A DNA stretch of 64,000 bases. It comes from Deltaproteobacteria bacterium HGW-Deltaproteobacteria-13 (GTDB lineage Bacteria; Desulfobacterota; Syntrophia; Syntrophales; Smithellaceae). Position numbers and translations under genes: made by a program. Below, one piece after another: positions 1 through 8,562 of this stretch. The DNA is taken from contig PHBJ01000015.1 in the NCBI GenBank assembly GCA_002840555.1, positions 19,609 to 83,608 on the forward strand. Reading direction: 5' to 3'. Numbering within the stretch: position 1 is the stretch's first letter; each line of letters starts with the position of its first letter. Under the pieces are notes generated by a model. The model saw only the letters and a program-made list of their open reading frames with translations, had not been told where the DNA came from and made no database searches.

Positions 1-2
1 AT

Positions 3-242
3 CGGGTCTGGAATGCCTGTGAAAAATCAGTTGCTGACTTAAAAGCGACGGATGTTCAGAAAGAACGGAAAATTTCCACGGGGATGATTAAAGCTGTTAT
101 TGAAGATGAAAAAGTCATCATCAAAGTTGAATACATAGACAGGGACTTAACCTCCGTTTCCGTGTTCGTCGGAACGGTAGGCAACAATATGGCCTCCCGC
201 CTGATCCATGACAAGATTATCGGCTATTTAGCAAAAAATTAA
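3..242 (+). CDS. DUF3568-like protein, C-terminal part (partial)
   Basis: An open frame enters from the left edge and stops at TAA 240-242, giving 79 residues of the C-terminus. The order is an amphipathic helix (RVWNACEKSVADLKATDV), then alternating strands with KVIIKVEYIDRDLTSVSVFVG, and a final helix. This resembles DUF3568, a family of small, often lipid-anchored or periplasmic proteins of unknown function common in Desulfobacterota. The family assignment is from pattern memory only. The N-terminus and any signal peptide lie outside the window, so localisation cannot be seen. Confidence 0.6.
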   Translation, partial: RVWNACEKSVADLKATDVQKERKISTGMIKAVIEDEKVIIKVEYIDRDLTSVSVFVGTVGNNMASRLIHDKIIGYLAKN

Positions 243-390
243 CATCCGTTCATCATGGAAAAATCTGACATGCACGCACCTTATTTACTTATCGCTGGCC
301 CTGCTTCAGCCAAAGTGCTTATATGTGTCATTGCTAATACTGCAAATGACGCAAAAATTATATCCTAATTTAATGAAGAATGATTTTCTA

Positions 391-431
391 GTGATTACAG
401 GTTGTAACCTAGCATAAAATTAAAAATTTAT
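391..431 (+). repeat. Dispersed intergenic repeat, copy 1
   Basis: This segment contains GGTTGTAACCTAGCATAAAA. Near-identical segments occur at 33027-33060 (20 bases identical to this core) and, more diverged, at 33483-33515. All three are intergenic and share a GATTA start, a TTGYAA centre and TAGCATAAAATT. The GGTTGTAACC part is a palindrome. Function unknown. Confidence 0.6.
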
Positions 432-537
432 GAAATAAGACCTTTCATTACATCTTATGTCAAGAAAACTTAATCCTGTGACAATTAATAATTACCGGCT
501 GATAAAACCATTTTATACTATTCTAAAAGGAGATGGA

Positions 538-620
538 GGCTGTTCAAAAATGCTTAGATGCAAGGCGCGCGAGTATCGCGGAGTGAGGCCTACTTTTTCG
601 TAGGTCGCAGCGACGCGCTC
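538..620. repeat. GC-rich hairpin repeat downstream of the RlmI-type gene
   Basis: The segment starts GGCTGTTCAAAAATGC and contains a CCTAC-TTTTTC-GTAGG hairpin (589-604) flanked by GCGCGCGAG and GCAGCGACGCGC arms. Its form resembles a REP-like intergenic repeat that I remember from other deltaproteobacterial genomes; only one copy is visible here. It may act as a terminator or mRNA end for the leftward gene ending at 638. Confidence 0.5.
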
Positions 621-637
621 CCGGTCAACAGTCTTAT

Positions 638-1831
638 TTAATTTTTTTTGACCAGTAACAACCCTTTAAGATACCGCCCCTCCGGATGTCCTAACAAAGT
701 GGGATGATCCGGCCCGGCTTCCAATCTTGTTAAAAGCTGTAAATCAGCGCCGGCATCCCGCGCCGCGGCAAGGACAATTTTATAAAAAAGATCTTCCTCG
801 ATAAAATTAGAACAGGAAAAAGTAGCCAATATACCGCCTCTCGTAAGATGCTTGATCGCCTGTAAATTAATTTCCTTATAACCCCGTGTCGCTTTCGCCA
901 CATCTCTTTTTGTTTTGGCAAAAGCCGGAGGGTCGAGAATGATCATACTGAAAGTTTCCTGCATATTGCGCAAATAGGCAAAAACATCGGCTTCGATTAC
1001 CGGATAATTTTCTACGGAAAACCAATTAAGATGTAAATTTTTTCTGGCGGCGATGCAGGCAGGCTTGGATATGTCCAGCGAAACAACCCGTTTTGCTCCG
1101 CCTTCGGCGCAATAAACGGAAAAAGCCCCTGTGTAAGAAAAGCAATTCAATACATTCGCGTCGCGGCTCAGGCTCCCGATCCTTTCTCTGTTGACGCGCT
1201 GGTCAAGAAAAAATCCCGTTTTTTGGCCGGCAATAACATCGACTTCAAATTTCAGACCGTTTTCCATTATTTCTACAGTGTCACTTTTGTTTTCCCCGAA
1301 GACAACACCCTTCTTATTTTCCAATCCTTCCAACTTGCGAGAACGGCTTTCGCTTTGTTCATAAATCCATACCGGCTTTAATTGGGAAATAAGAGCATTT
1401 AAAATATGATTTTTTTGTTTTTCCATACCGGCGGTGGCAATCGAAAAAACAAGAGCCGTATTATAGACATCGGCAATCAATCCCGGAAATCCGTCACCTT
1501 CGGCATTAATCAAACGATAGGCGTTTGTTTGTTCGCCAATAATATTCTGCCGCAATTTATACGCGGCCTGCAGACGGGACTGCCAGAAATATTGAGAAAT
1601 ATTTTCTTCACATCTTCTGGTCAATACACGAAAAGCTATATCCGTTGAAGGATTGAAAAATCCTAACGCCAGAGGCCTGCCGGCCGAATCTTTGGCTAAA
1701 ACAATGTCCCCCGCGCCGGGATCTCCTTTCATTGCGGCTATTGCACCGGAGAAGACCCAGGGATGTCCGCGCAGAAGAGCGGCTTCCCGTCCCTTTTTAA
1801 AAGTTATTTCCGGATATATCGTCGTTGACAT
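638..1831 (-). CDS. RlmI-type 23S rRNA (cytosine-C5) methyltransferase
   Basis: This SAM-dependent methyltransferase of the RlmI/YccW family probably makes m5C in 23S rRNA in the cytoplasm. The N-terminal part (KKGREAALLRGHPWVFSGAI) is a PUA-like RNA-binding domain. A family signature FFLDQR follows, then the Rossmann methyltransferase with motif I around NCFSYTGAFSVYCA, the acidic SLDIS, the catalytic-loop motif DPPAFAK and a late SCSNF cysteine motif. I place the start at the ATG at 1831 (protein begins MSTTIYPEITF), giving 397 residues, close to E. coli RlmI. A longer frame to 2005 adds 58 residues without family character. It is transcribed alone. Confidence 0.85.
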   Translation of the reverse strand: MSTTIYPEITFKKGREAALLRGHPWVFSGAIAAMKGDPGAGDIVLAKDSAGRPLALGFFNPSTDIAFRVLTRRCEENISQYFWQSRLQAAYKLRQNIIGEQTNAYRLINAEGDGFPGLIADVYNTALVFSIATAGMEKQKNHILNALISQLKPVWIYEQSESRSRKLEGLENKKGVVFGENKSDTVEIMENGLKFEVDVIAGQKTGFFLDQRVNRERIGSLSRDANVLNCFSYTGAFSVYCAEGGAKRVVSLDISKPACIAARKNLHLNWFSVENYPVIEADVFAYLRNMQETFSMIILDPPAFAKTKRDVAKATRGYKEINLQAIKHLTRGGILATFSCSNFIEEDLFYKIVLAAARDAGADLQLLTRLEAGPDHPTLLGHPEGRYLKGLLLVKKN

Positions 1832-2030
1832 GATGGTTTTAAATATATTTTCCAGCTGGAAATTGCAAGACACATTATACAATGCCATTTCTGAAGGACG
1901 TTTTCGCCATGCCGGTAAAAACTTACGGCAAGGCAAGGTTCCTTTTATTATGCGCGTCCTCTGGGGTTGCACACCCGGATTTATATTTGTTGAGAAAACC
2001 GGCAAACCCGGCGAATCGGGGGCCCTTCAA

Positions 2031-2834
2031 TTAAATCTTCATACCCGGCATGTTGAGTGATGCCGTATTGCCGCCGTCCACCGGCAAAGCCTGTCCCGTG
2101 ATAAAGCTTGCATCATCGCTGGCCAGAAAGCATATAGCCAGGGCAACTTCTTCAGGACGGCCATAGCGTCTCAATTCGCAGCGGTTGCCTAGCTTATCCA
2201 TCTTTCCTTTTTCACGGGCCAGATCAAAAAAAGGACGGGTCATTCCCGTTTCGATCAATCCCGGGCATACGGCGTTGACCCGGATATTATAACCACCCAG
2301 ATCGCAGGCCGCCGTCTTTGTAAAATTAATCACCGCGGCCTTACTGGAGCTGTAGGCGTTTAATCCCGCGCCGGCTCGTATTCCGGCAACGGAAGCCGTG
2401 TTAACGATGGCGCCGGATTTTTGCTCCCGCATATACTTTGCCGCATGTTTAACGCCGTAGACGGCACCGAGAACATTCACCGCGTAAACCTTCTGCCAAT
2501 CGTCGCCATTCTCCTGATCAAGTCCCAGAAACTGCCCGGTAATGCCGGCATTATTGCAAAGGATATCAATCCTGCCGTATGTTTTTACCGCAAGGTTGAT
2601 CAGTTCTTCCACATCGTTTTCCAGGGAAACATCCGCCTGTTTGCCGACTACAGATCCCCCTTCATCCTTCACCAGCGTTATGGTTTCTTCCAGACCTTTT
2701 TCATTGATATCGGCGATAACCAGTTTCGCGCCTTCACGGGCAAAAAGCACGGCTGTCGCCCGGCCTATCCCGTCTGCAGCTCCGGTTATTACGGCAACTT
2801 TACTTTCCAAACGTCCATCTCTGTTTTTTTTCAT
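2031..2834 (-). CDS. SDR-family oxidoreductase (3-oxoacyl reductase / alcohol dehydrogenase type)
   Basis: A classical short-chain dehydrogenase of 267 residues. The NAD(P)-binding motif TGAADGIG is at 17-24, NNAG at 94-97, and the catalytic Ser148, Tyr161 and Lys165 (YSSSK) are intact. The end, ITGQALPVDGGNT, is typical of FabG-like enzymes. It would oxidise or reduce a hydroxyl/keto group, possibly on an acyl-CoA, given the ligase and dehydratase upstream. AGGAG lies ten bases before the ATG. It is the last gene of the leftward operon beginning at 7432. Substrate and cofactor preference cannot be read from sequence alone. Confidence 0.85.
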   Translation of the reverse strand: MKKNRDGRLESKVAVITGAADGIGRATAVLFAREGAKLVIADINEKGLEETITLVKDEGGSVVGKQADVSLENDVEELINLAVKTYGRIDILCNNAGITGQFLGLDQENGDDWQKVYAVNVLGAVYGVKHAAKYMREQKSGAIVNTASVAGIRAGAGLNAYSSSKAAVINFTKTAACDLGGYNIRVNAVCPGLIETGMTRPFFDLAREKGKMDKLGNRCELRRYGRPEEVALAICFLASDDASFITGQALPVDGGNTASLNMPGMKI

Positions 2835-2878
2835 GACTCGGTAATCTCCTGTCTTTAATTTCTATGCACTATTTTTTC

Positions 2879-2938
2879 TTAAGCGGGAAGGCCGCCATCT
2901 ATCGCGAAGATTGCTCCGTTGGTAAAGGATGCGGCGTC
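2879..2938 (-). pseudogene. Remnant: C-terminal end of a second SDR gene
   Basis: Read leftward from 2938 this segment gives DAASFTNGAIFAIDGGLPA and then TAA at 2879-2881. That is the canonical C-terminus of a classical SDR (compare DASFITGQALPVDGG in the adjacent gene). Nothing else of the gene remains. It starts directly after the TAG stop of the amidohydrolase and lies in the same frame as it, so it is a relic left by deletion of an SDR that once occupied this slot. Confidence 0.65.
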
Positions 2939-3811
2939 CTAATCCAAACCGGCGGCATCCGCAAAACTTCCTCCCAGAAGCTTTTCTCTGATCTTCAAAT
3001 CAACAAACAGGCCTTCGATCCTGCGCTTGATAAAGCCGTAGTCGTATTGATGATCAGGTCCGTGAAAACCGAAGGGTCCGTCCGTGCCGAAGAAAAGTCT
3101 GTCCGCGCCGAAATATTCAACAGCCTTCCGGGTCATCTTCTCACTGGTATATGTCGTCTGGGAAAGATCAAGGTAAATATTTTTTTGAGATTTGATTTTC
3201 GCCCATGTTTCCGCATAATATGGGAAACCGGCATGAGCGAGGATGAGTTTAAGGTCCGGTACTTTTTTCAGCAGGGCTTCAAAATTGCCTTCTTCGCCGA
3301 ATCCGGCATGAATCAGAAGAGGCTTACCGGTCGCGGCCAGCCTCTCGGCCACGGGAGCAAGTTCCACCGGTGTGAAGTGATGCCAGAACGGATGCGCCTT
3401 GACGCCGATAAAGCCTTTTGCATCTTTATATTTTTCAAACTCCGCTACCTGGTTTTTCTTGCCTCTGGGGTTTACAAATATCCAACCGAGGAACTTATCC
3501 GGATATTTTTTTACGGCATTGAATACCTTTTCGTTATCCGGGTCCGTTTCAATGGGATACGGCTTCCCCATGATCTTGAGTTCGCCCTGATCAGTGTATT
3601 TCGTTATAAATGCCTTACCCAGGCCTCTCGAGAGGGAATGCTCCAGAAGATTCTGAAGTACAGTGACAAGAAACCGGGGCGGCTCTTCGAAAGGCCCGAT
3701 AATGCTGCCCATGAGTGCTATTTTGTCAACACCGGATTTCTGCATCTCGCTGATCAGACGGTCAACCGGATAAACCCTCTCTTCCAGATGATAATGACAA
3801 TCAATGATCAT
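2939..3811 (-). CDS. Amidohydrolase-family (amidohydrolase 2 / ACMSD-like) metal-dependent hydrolase
   Basis: A TIM-barrel amidohydrolase of 290 residues. The N-terminal metal site DCHYHLE, a mid-barrel VKAHPFWHH, LLIHAGFGEE and LILAHAGFPYYAE, and a late FGTDGPFG aspartate are in the right order for Amidohydro_2. Members hydrolyse or decarboxylate small carboxylic acids, often in aromatic or alicyclic degradation. GGAGGG precedes the ATG at 3811. It lies 41 bases after the acyl-CoA ligase in the same operon, suggesting a shared catabolic route. The true substrate is unknown. Confidence 0.8.
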   Translation of the reverse strand: MIIDCHYHLEERVYPVDRLISEMQKSGVDKIALMGSIIGPFEEPPRFLVTVLQNLLEHSLSRGLGKAFITKYTDQGELKIMGKPYPIETDPDNEKVFNAVKKYPDKFLGWIFVNPRGKKNQVAEFEKYKDAKGFIGVKAHPFWHHFTPVELAPVAERLAATGKPLLIHAGFGEEGNFEALLKKVPDLKLILAHAGFPYYAETWAKIKSQKNIYLDLSQTTYTSEKMTRKAVEYFGADRLFFGTDGPFGFHGPDHQYDYGFIKRRIEGLFVDLKIREKLLGGSFADAAGLD

Positions 3812-3852
3812 ATTCTTCCCTCCCTATATACAATCGAGAACGGTGCTGTTTT

Positions 3853-5868
3853 TTATTTATTGTACATTTCCTCAATTTCTTTTTGATATTTTTCATTTAC
3901 CACACGGCGTTTGATTTTCATAGTCGGCGTGAGTTCGCCGGAGGCAACATCAAAGGCGCGATCCAGAATAGTAAAATATTTTATCTGCTCATACCGTGCC
4001 AGCGCGGCGTTGACATGATCGACTTCCTTCGTAATGAGCGCCTTGATTTCAGGATGCCCGACCATTTCCTCCTGAGAGGAGCAGGGAATGCCCTTGTCTT
4101 TGGCAAAGCGCTTCAGGCTTTCAAAATCGGGAATAATAAAAGCGGTCAGATATTTGCGTCCGTCGCCGATCAGACAGGCCTGATCGATGCAGGGTCTTTC
4201 TATCAAAGCGATTTCTATCGGATGCGGCGCGACGTTCTTGCCGCCCGAAGTCACGAAGAGTTCCTTTTTGCGATCTGTTATTTGCAGGAAGCCTTCCGCA
4301 TCAGCCGCACCGATATCGCCGGTCATGAAAAATCCATCCGGCGTGAAAGCCTCGGCGGTATCTTTTTCGCGCTTCCAATATCCTTTGAATACCTGCGGGC
4401 CTTTAATCAGTATTTCGCCGTCTTCGGCAATGCGCATTTCCGTATCAGGAACAGCCCGCCCGACAAAACCCGGTTTGACCCTCAATTTGTAAACAAGGGT
4501 ATTATAGCAAAGAGAAAGGAGCAGTGACATAATCGGATTGGCATAGGGCGACTTGCCCTGTGATTGCCTGACCACCATTAAATGAAGTGTCAAGGCCATG
4601 ATTTTATCATAGAGGACTTTGAAAAAACCCGTGGGAGGTTTCTCCATCATTATTTCCGGAGCGTTCAAGTTGTTAATGGCGGTCGTCTCCGTCAGTCCGT
4701 ACCCTTCGATCAACTGGATGCCCAGTGCGCGGTAGAAAACGCATATATCTTTGGAAAGTTTTCCTCCGCCCGAACAGGCCATGACCAGATGGTCCATGCA
4801 CATTTGTTTTTTCAGACGGTCGAAAACAAGACTGTTGGCCAGGCCGAAAAGCATGAGTTGATGAGGCGGCATGCGTTTGCCCGTTGCCATGCACTCCACG
4901 TAAATTTTGCCCTTGCTCATCGCCCAGTTATATATGGACTGATAAGGTTTCTTTGTTCTGGAGAGCGTGGATTGCACTATTTCATAAGTCTTTTCATAGA
5001 GCCTTGGAATGCTGTTGATGATATGAGGCCGGACGTCGCGCAGGTCACGGGCGATGGTATTATAACTCTCGGCAAAAACGAGTTCGCCGCCCATCTTTAA
5101 GCCTGCGGTGTGATAATCGCCCATCCTCCCGTAGACATGGCAAAGCGGCAGATGAACCAGGGCCTTGAGATGCAGATCTTTCTTGGCGGTCAGTGCCATT
5201 ATTTCGGAGGCGGAACACTGATGCATGGAGTTACTCCAGTTGGACTGGGTAAGAATCACGCCTTTCTGCTTGCCGGTTGTACCGGATGTGTAAATAATCG
5301 AAGCGACATCTTCCGGAACAACACTCTTTACGCCCTTCTCGATTACATCCGGGCTTATTTTTGGATCGCCCAGCGCGAAAACTTCCGGGAATGTGTATAC
5401 CCCTTCGGGCTTCTTATCGTTTCCATCCCACGGGCTCATCATAATTACAGGAATTTTATTTTTGCCCGCTGATACCTTGAGCACAAACCGGGCCTTCTCC
5501 GGCGTGGAAACAATTGCCAAACACGATTCGCTGTCCTCCAGCATGTAATCCAGTTCTTCTTCCGAAACAGTGGGATAAAGAGGGACACCGATGGCGCGAC
5601 AGGCCTGAACAGCCTGATCGGCAATGATCCAGCGCGGACGGCTCTCGGAATAAATGACAACCTTGTCGCCTTTTTTTATCCCGATCGCTGTCAGCCCTCT
5701 GGCCAGAGCAATGGCCTCGTCACGTGTCTGCTTCCAGGTGCGTGAACTGAAGTTTTGGCTCTGTCGCCCCTCGGCATCGAACCTGCCTGTTAAGAATACA
5801 AAATCATCTCCGTAACGTTCGGCCTGATTGTGGAACAAGCCACACATGGTATCATTTCTATAACCCAT
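3853..5868 (-). CDS. AMP-forming acyl-CoA synthetase (long-chain fatty-acid-CoA ligase type)
   Basis: An ANL-superfamily enzyme of 671 residues that adenylates a carboxylic acid with ATP and transfers it to CoA. Visible motifs are the phosphate loop TSGTTGKQKG (194-203), GYGLTETTA, and the hinge/C-terminal TGDIGAADAEGFLQITDR with KKELFVTSGGKNVAP. Its length and the helical insert before the C-terminal domain fit the FadD15/long-chain type rather than acetyl-CoA synthetase. A strong AAGGAGGGG site precedes the ATG. It is the second gene of the leftward operon, 70 bases behind the AbfD-like gene, and probably activates the acid that enters this pathway. Confidence 0.88.
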   Translation of the reverse strand: MGYRNDTMCGLFHNQAERYGDDFVFLTGRFDAEGRQSQNFSSRTWKQTRDEAIALARGLTAIGIKKGDKVVIYSESRPRWIIADQAVQACRAIGVPLYPTVSEEELDYMLEDSESCLAIVSTPEKARFVLKVSAGKNKIPVIMMSPWDGNDKKPEGVYTFPEVFALGDPKISPDVIEKGVKSVVPEDVASIIYTSGTTGKQKGVILTQSNWSNSMHQCSASEIMALTAKKDLHLKALVHLPLCHVYGRMGDYHTAGLKMGGELVFAESYNTIARDLRDVRPHIINSIPRLYEKTYEIVQSTLSRTKKPYQSIYNWAMSKGKIYVECMATGKRMPPHQLMLFGLANSLVFDRLKKQMCMDHLVMACSGGGKLSKDICVFYRALGIQLIEGYGLTETTAINNLNAPEIMMEKPPTGFFKVLYDKIMALTLHLMVVRQSQGKSPYANPIMSLLLSLCYNTLVYKLRVKPGFVGRAVPDTEMRIAEDGEILIKGPQVFKGYWKREKDTAEAFTPDGFFMTGDIGAADAEGFLQITDRKKELFVTSGGKNVAPHPIEIALIERPCIDQACLIGDGRKYLTAFIIPDFESLKRFAKDKGIPCSSQEEMVGHPEIKALITKEVDHVNAALARYEQIKYFTILDRAFDVASGELTPTMKIKRRVVNEKYQKEIEEMYNK

Positions 5869-5938
5869 CGCGTCCCCTCCTTAAGTGATATTAGTATTTC
5901 AATGGCGTTCGTTGCTAAAATCCTGTTTATGCGAAATC

Positions 5939-7432
5939 TTATATTTTCGTAATGCGGCTATAGTCAAGTTTTTCTATACCCGCGGCGGCATTAATCAAGT
6001 GTTCCCGTAATTTTGTATCGTACTGCATGGTGATGGCAATCTGCTCCATGATGGGTGATCCGCCACCATGATAAGAGCCGTAACACATGAAGCCGGTGTT
6101 GGAAGAACAGGTGACTTCCGCGAACAACAGCCAGAATTTTATCTGATCGGCTATCGGAATTTTAGGATTGCGCTTCAGATATTTTTCCAGAAGCGTTTTC
6201 AGTTCGGGATTGGCCAAATCTGCTTCGTAGGGGAATGTTGAAGGCAGACCGCCTGCTATGTTGCAGAGCATTTCCTGTTCATCGAATACAGCCTCACCGG
6301 TAAGACATCTGCCCACGTTGGCATAGATGGAATGCGGAATATAACTTCCCGGACCATAAGGCATCTGGCCTATGCCCGGCACATATATTTCGGGTTTGCT
6401 CTTTGCCGAGGCGGTAAATCCGGCCGCATAGCCCAGTTCGGTAATCATAATAATTTTTGATAATATTTCCCTGACATGATGAGCCTTGGATATACCATTC
6501 ATTTTTGCCGCCATCGATGCAAGCCCCAGCAACATGTCGCCAATGGCCGGTTTACAGCCGGAGTAACTGTGGCGATGGAACAGGGCAAAAAGCATCGCCA
6601 GAGCGCCGCCGTGCAGATACTCACCGCAGAGAAACACTCTTTCCCAGGGAACAAAAACGTCATCGAAAATAACATAGGCATCGGTATATCCGATTTCAGG
6701 ATTTCCCGTTTTGAAGTGGGTTCTTTTGCGCACTTTATGAATATGCACAACCTGTTTTACTCCGTCGTAATCCGCCGGTACCGCAAATGATACGGCGTAC
6801 TGCTGTTCATCCGGTCCCATAATTCTGGTAGGAACGACGATAATCTCATCAGCAATAGACGCCTGGGAAATATGCAGTTTGCAGCCCCTGACGACGATAC
6901 CATCACTTTTTTTCTCCACCATTCTTAAATACATATCGGGATCGGTCTGCTCGGCAGGCCTTTTAAGACGCTCCCCTTTTACATCGGTTTGAGCGCAGCA
7001 GCCGACCAGATCGTTGCGCTGGTAATTTTCCAGCCATTTTAAGAAGTTTTTGTGATAGGAAGTGCTCCCGTTGTTTTGCTTGTCCGCCTCAAAACTTGCC
7101 GCGTTAACGGCGTTGATCGCATCCGCACCCATGCAGCGCTGAATGCACATTCTGCCGGTCCGGCACAGGGCGCGTGTCATATCCTGTTTGTTATGCAGAT
7201 CCTGCGCGTTTTGATGAATATGACAGAAGCGATTGATGGTTTCTCCTGTAAGATGTGATTTAGCGGTGCACAGATCCCTGAATTCGGGAATATGCGGAGC
7301 ATCGAAAGTAAACCCCATAACATTCAAGGCGGGAAGCTGCTCTTCGTCATCCCGGTCAATTTTGTTGCCGTTAAAATATAAATTGCGACGCATCTTTTTG
7401 AGTCCATCAACATACTGCTCTTTTGTTCTCAT
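5939..7432 (-). CDS. 4-hydroxybutyryl-CoA dehydratase / vinylacetyl-CoA isomerase family (HpaB-like) enzyme
   Basis: A 497-residue member of the HpaB/AbfD flavoprotein family. In characterised 4-hydroxybutyryl-CoA dehydratase a [4Fe-4S] cluster is held by Cys99, Cys103, His292 and Cys299. Here the equivalent pattern is complete: Cys96 and Cys100 in RMCIQRC, and His286 and Cys293 in HRHSYSGC. Flavin monooxygenases of the HpaB type lack this set, so a radical dehydratase or isomerase acting on a C4-like acyl-CoA is favoured. AAGGAG precedes the ATG. It is the first gene of the leftward operon, divergent from a TetR regulator. The exact substrate is inferred from family only. Confidence 0.82.
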   Translation of the reverse strand: MRTKEQYVDGLKKMRRNLYFNGNKIDRDDEEQLPALNVMGFTFDAPHIPEFRDLCTAKSHLTGETINRFCHIHQNAQDLHNKQDMTRALCRTGRMCIQRCMGADAINAVNAASFEADKQNNGSTSYHKNFLKWLENYQRNDLVGCCAQTDVKGERLKRPAEQTDPDMYLRMVEKKSDGIVVRGCKLHISQASIADEIIVVPTRIMGPDEQQYAVSFAVPADYDGVKQVVHIHKVRKRTHFKTGNPEIGYTDAYVIFDDVFVPWERVFLCGEYLHGGALAMLFALFHRHSYSGCKPAIGDMLLGLASMAAKMNGISKAHHVREILSKIIMITELGYAAGFTASAKSKPEIYVPGIGQMPYGPGSYIPHSIYANVGRCLTGEAVFDEQEMLCNIAGGLPSTFPYEADLANPELKTLLEKYLKRNPKIPIADQIKFWLLFAEVTCSSNTGFMCYGSYHGGGSPIMEQIAITMQYDTKLREHLINAAAGIEKLDYSRITKI

Positions 7433-7537
7433 TTTCTTCTCCTTTCAATCATATGTCAAATTACAACGATTATTAATGACGATAATTATAATTGCATAAA
7501 TATTAATTAACATTAAATAAAAGTCAAGTTTTTTTTA

Positions 7538-7598
7538 TTGACAGTAATTTATATATGGATATAAGACAACTTACATGAAGATATATTGACAAATATAT
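7538..7598 (+). promoter_or_regulatory. Probable promoter of the TetR gene with a palindromic operator
   Basis: TTGACA at 7538-7543 and TATAAG at 7560-7565 are 16 bases apart, giving a sigma-70-like promoter reading right. Just downstream a perfect inverted repeat ATATATT-gaca-AATATAT (7581-7598) could be a TetR-type operator. It sits between the divergent operon and the regulator, so it could control both. Operator identity is inferred. Confidence 0.5.
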
Positions 7599-7696
7599 GG
7601 TATTGAACAGGCGAGCTTTTCGCGTCGTTTCAGATGAATATGCTTGCCTTTTGACATCTCCTGATTTAAAACAAATCAAACCGCTAAGGAGGCTCT

Positions 7697-8401
7697 ATGG
7701 CTCGAAACGACATCATGGTCGCAAGAAAAGATAACATCATCGATTCCGCATTACAGGTATTTGCCGAAAAGGGCTATGCGGATGCCACAATGACTGACAT
7801 TGCCAAAAAGGCCGGTGTTTCCACTCCGGCTCTGTATGAATATTTCAAAACCAAAGAGGACTTGCTTTTTGCCATTCCTGAAAAATTTATGGAAGAACCG
7901 ATTCGTATACTGGAATATGTGGCTCCCTATCTCCGGGGAGCGGAGGCAAAAATCAGAGGAATTGTTCAAGGGTATCTAACTGTCTATGACACCAATCCCC
8001 TCTATACCTCTCTGGTTATGCTGGAGTTGAAAACAAACAGAAAATTTCTAAAAACCAAAGCATACGGCATGGTCAGGAAAGTGTCCGGAGGAATTCTGGG
8101 TGTCATTCAGGAAGGAATAAAAGACGGAACATTTAAAGATAACACCGATGCCTTTCTTATTCGCTCCATGATTTTAGGAACCATTGAACATCTGTGTATT
8201 CGTAAGCTGCTGCTCGGTGAGCCTAGAAATCTTCCACAATATACGGATGCGATTGTCGACACCATTCTTAACAGCATCAGAAAGGAATCAAAGCATTTTT
8301 CCATCAACCTGAACATAAACGATCTGGTCACGCAAAAGATCGAAGCGACAGACAATGCGGAGAAAAAAGAGTCTCCCGAGTCAAAGAGAAAAAAACGATA
8401 A
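7697..8401 (+). CDS. TetR/AcrR-family transcriptional regulator
   Basis: The first 50 residues form a TetR DNA-binding helix-turn-helix (ALQVFAEKGYADATMTDIAKKAGVS shortened; then PALYEYFKTKEDLL). The remaining part is a helical ligand domain with a lysine-rich tail. AAGGAGG precedes the ATG by a few bases. It is divergent from the AbfD-like operon, the usual layout for a local repressor that senses an acyl-CoA or its acid. Repression of the operon is an inference from position. Confidence 0.85.
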   Translation: MARNDIMVARKDNIIDSALQVFAEKGYADATMTDIAKKAGVSTPALYEYFKTKEDLLFAIPEKFMEEPIRILEYVAPYLRGAEAKIRGIVQGYLTVYDTNPLYTSLVMLELKTNRKFLKTKAYGMVRKVSGGILGVIQEGIKDGTFKDNTDAFLIRSMILGTIEHLCIRKLLLGEPRNLPQYTDAIVDTILNSIRKESKHFSINLNINDLVTQKIEATDNAEKKESPESKRKKR

Positions 8402-8478
8402 AATATTCTTCGCTAAAAAAGCTTTTATCGGCAGGCGCGCCTTTGTTTATTGCAGGATTAAAGGTAAGTCGGCCGATA

Positions 8479-8521
8479 GGAATTGAATTAAAAAGATAGC
8501 CCTTTGGTTTAGAATTCGTAT
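8479..8521. repeat. MITE-like element, short copy C
   Basis: This short element starts GGAATTGAATTAAAAAGA and ends TTTGGTTTAGAATTCG, imperfect inverted repeats of each other. The right end matches the right end of the element at 9641-9758 (TAGC..TTTG...TAGAATT.GTA; 18 of 24 bases by eye). It lies just upstream of the mannose-1-phosphate guanylyltransferase gene, which is thus flanked by related elements. Confidence 0.45.
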
Positions 8522-8562
8522 CATAAGCATTGGGCGTAATATAAAGGCAGGGAGTTCAAATA

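Larger units (their letters stand above)
243..637. other. Intergenic region with two repeat elements
   Basis: No gene was recognised in these 395 bases. They hold one copy of a dispersed AT-rich repeat (391-431) and a GC-rich hairpin repeat (538-620) lying directly beyond the stop of the RlmI-type gene. The rest is AT-rich filler with no clear promoter for a rightward gene. Confidence 0.6.
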
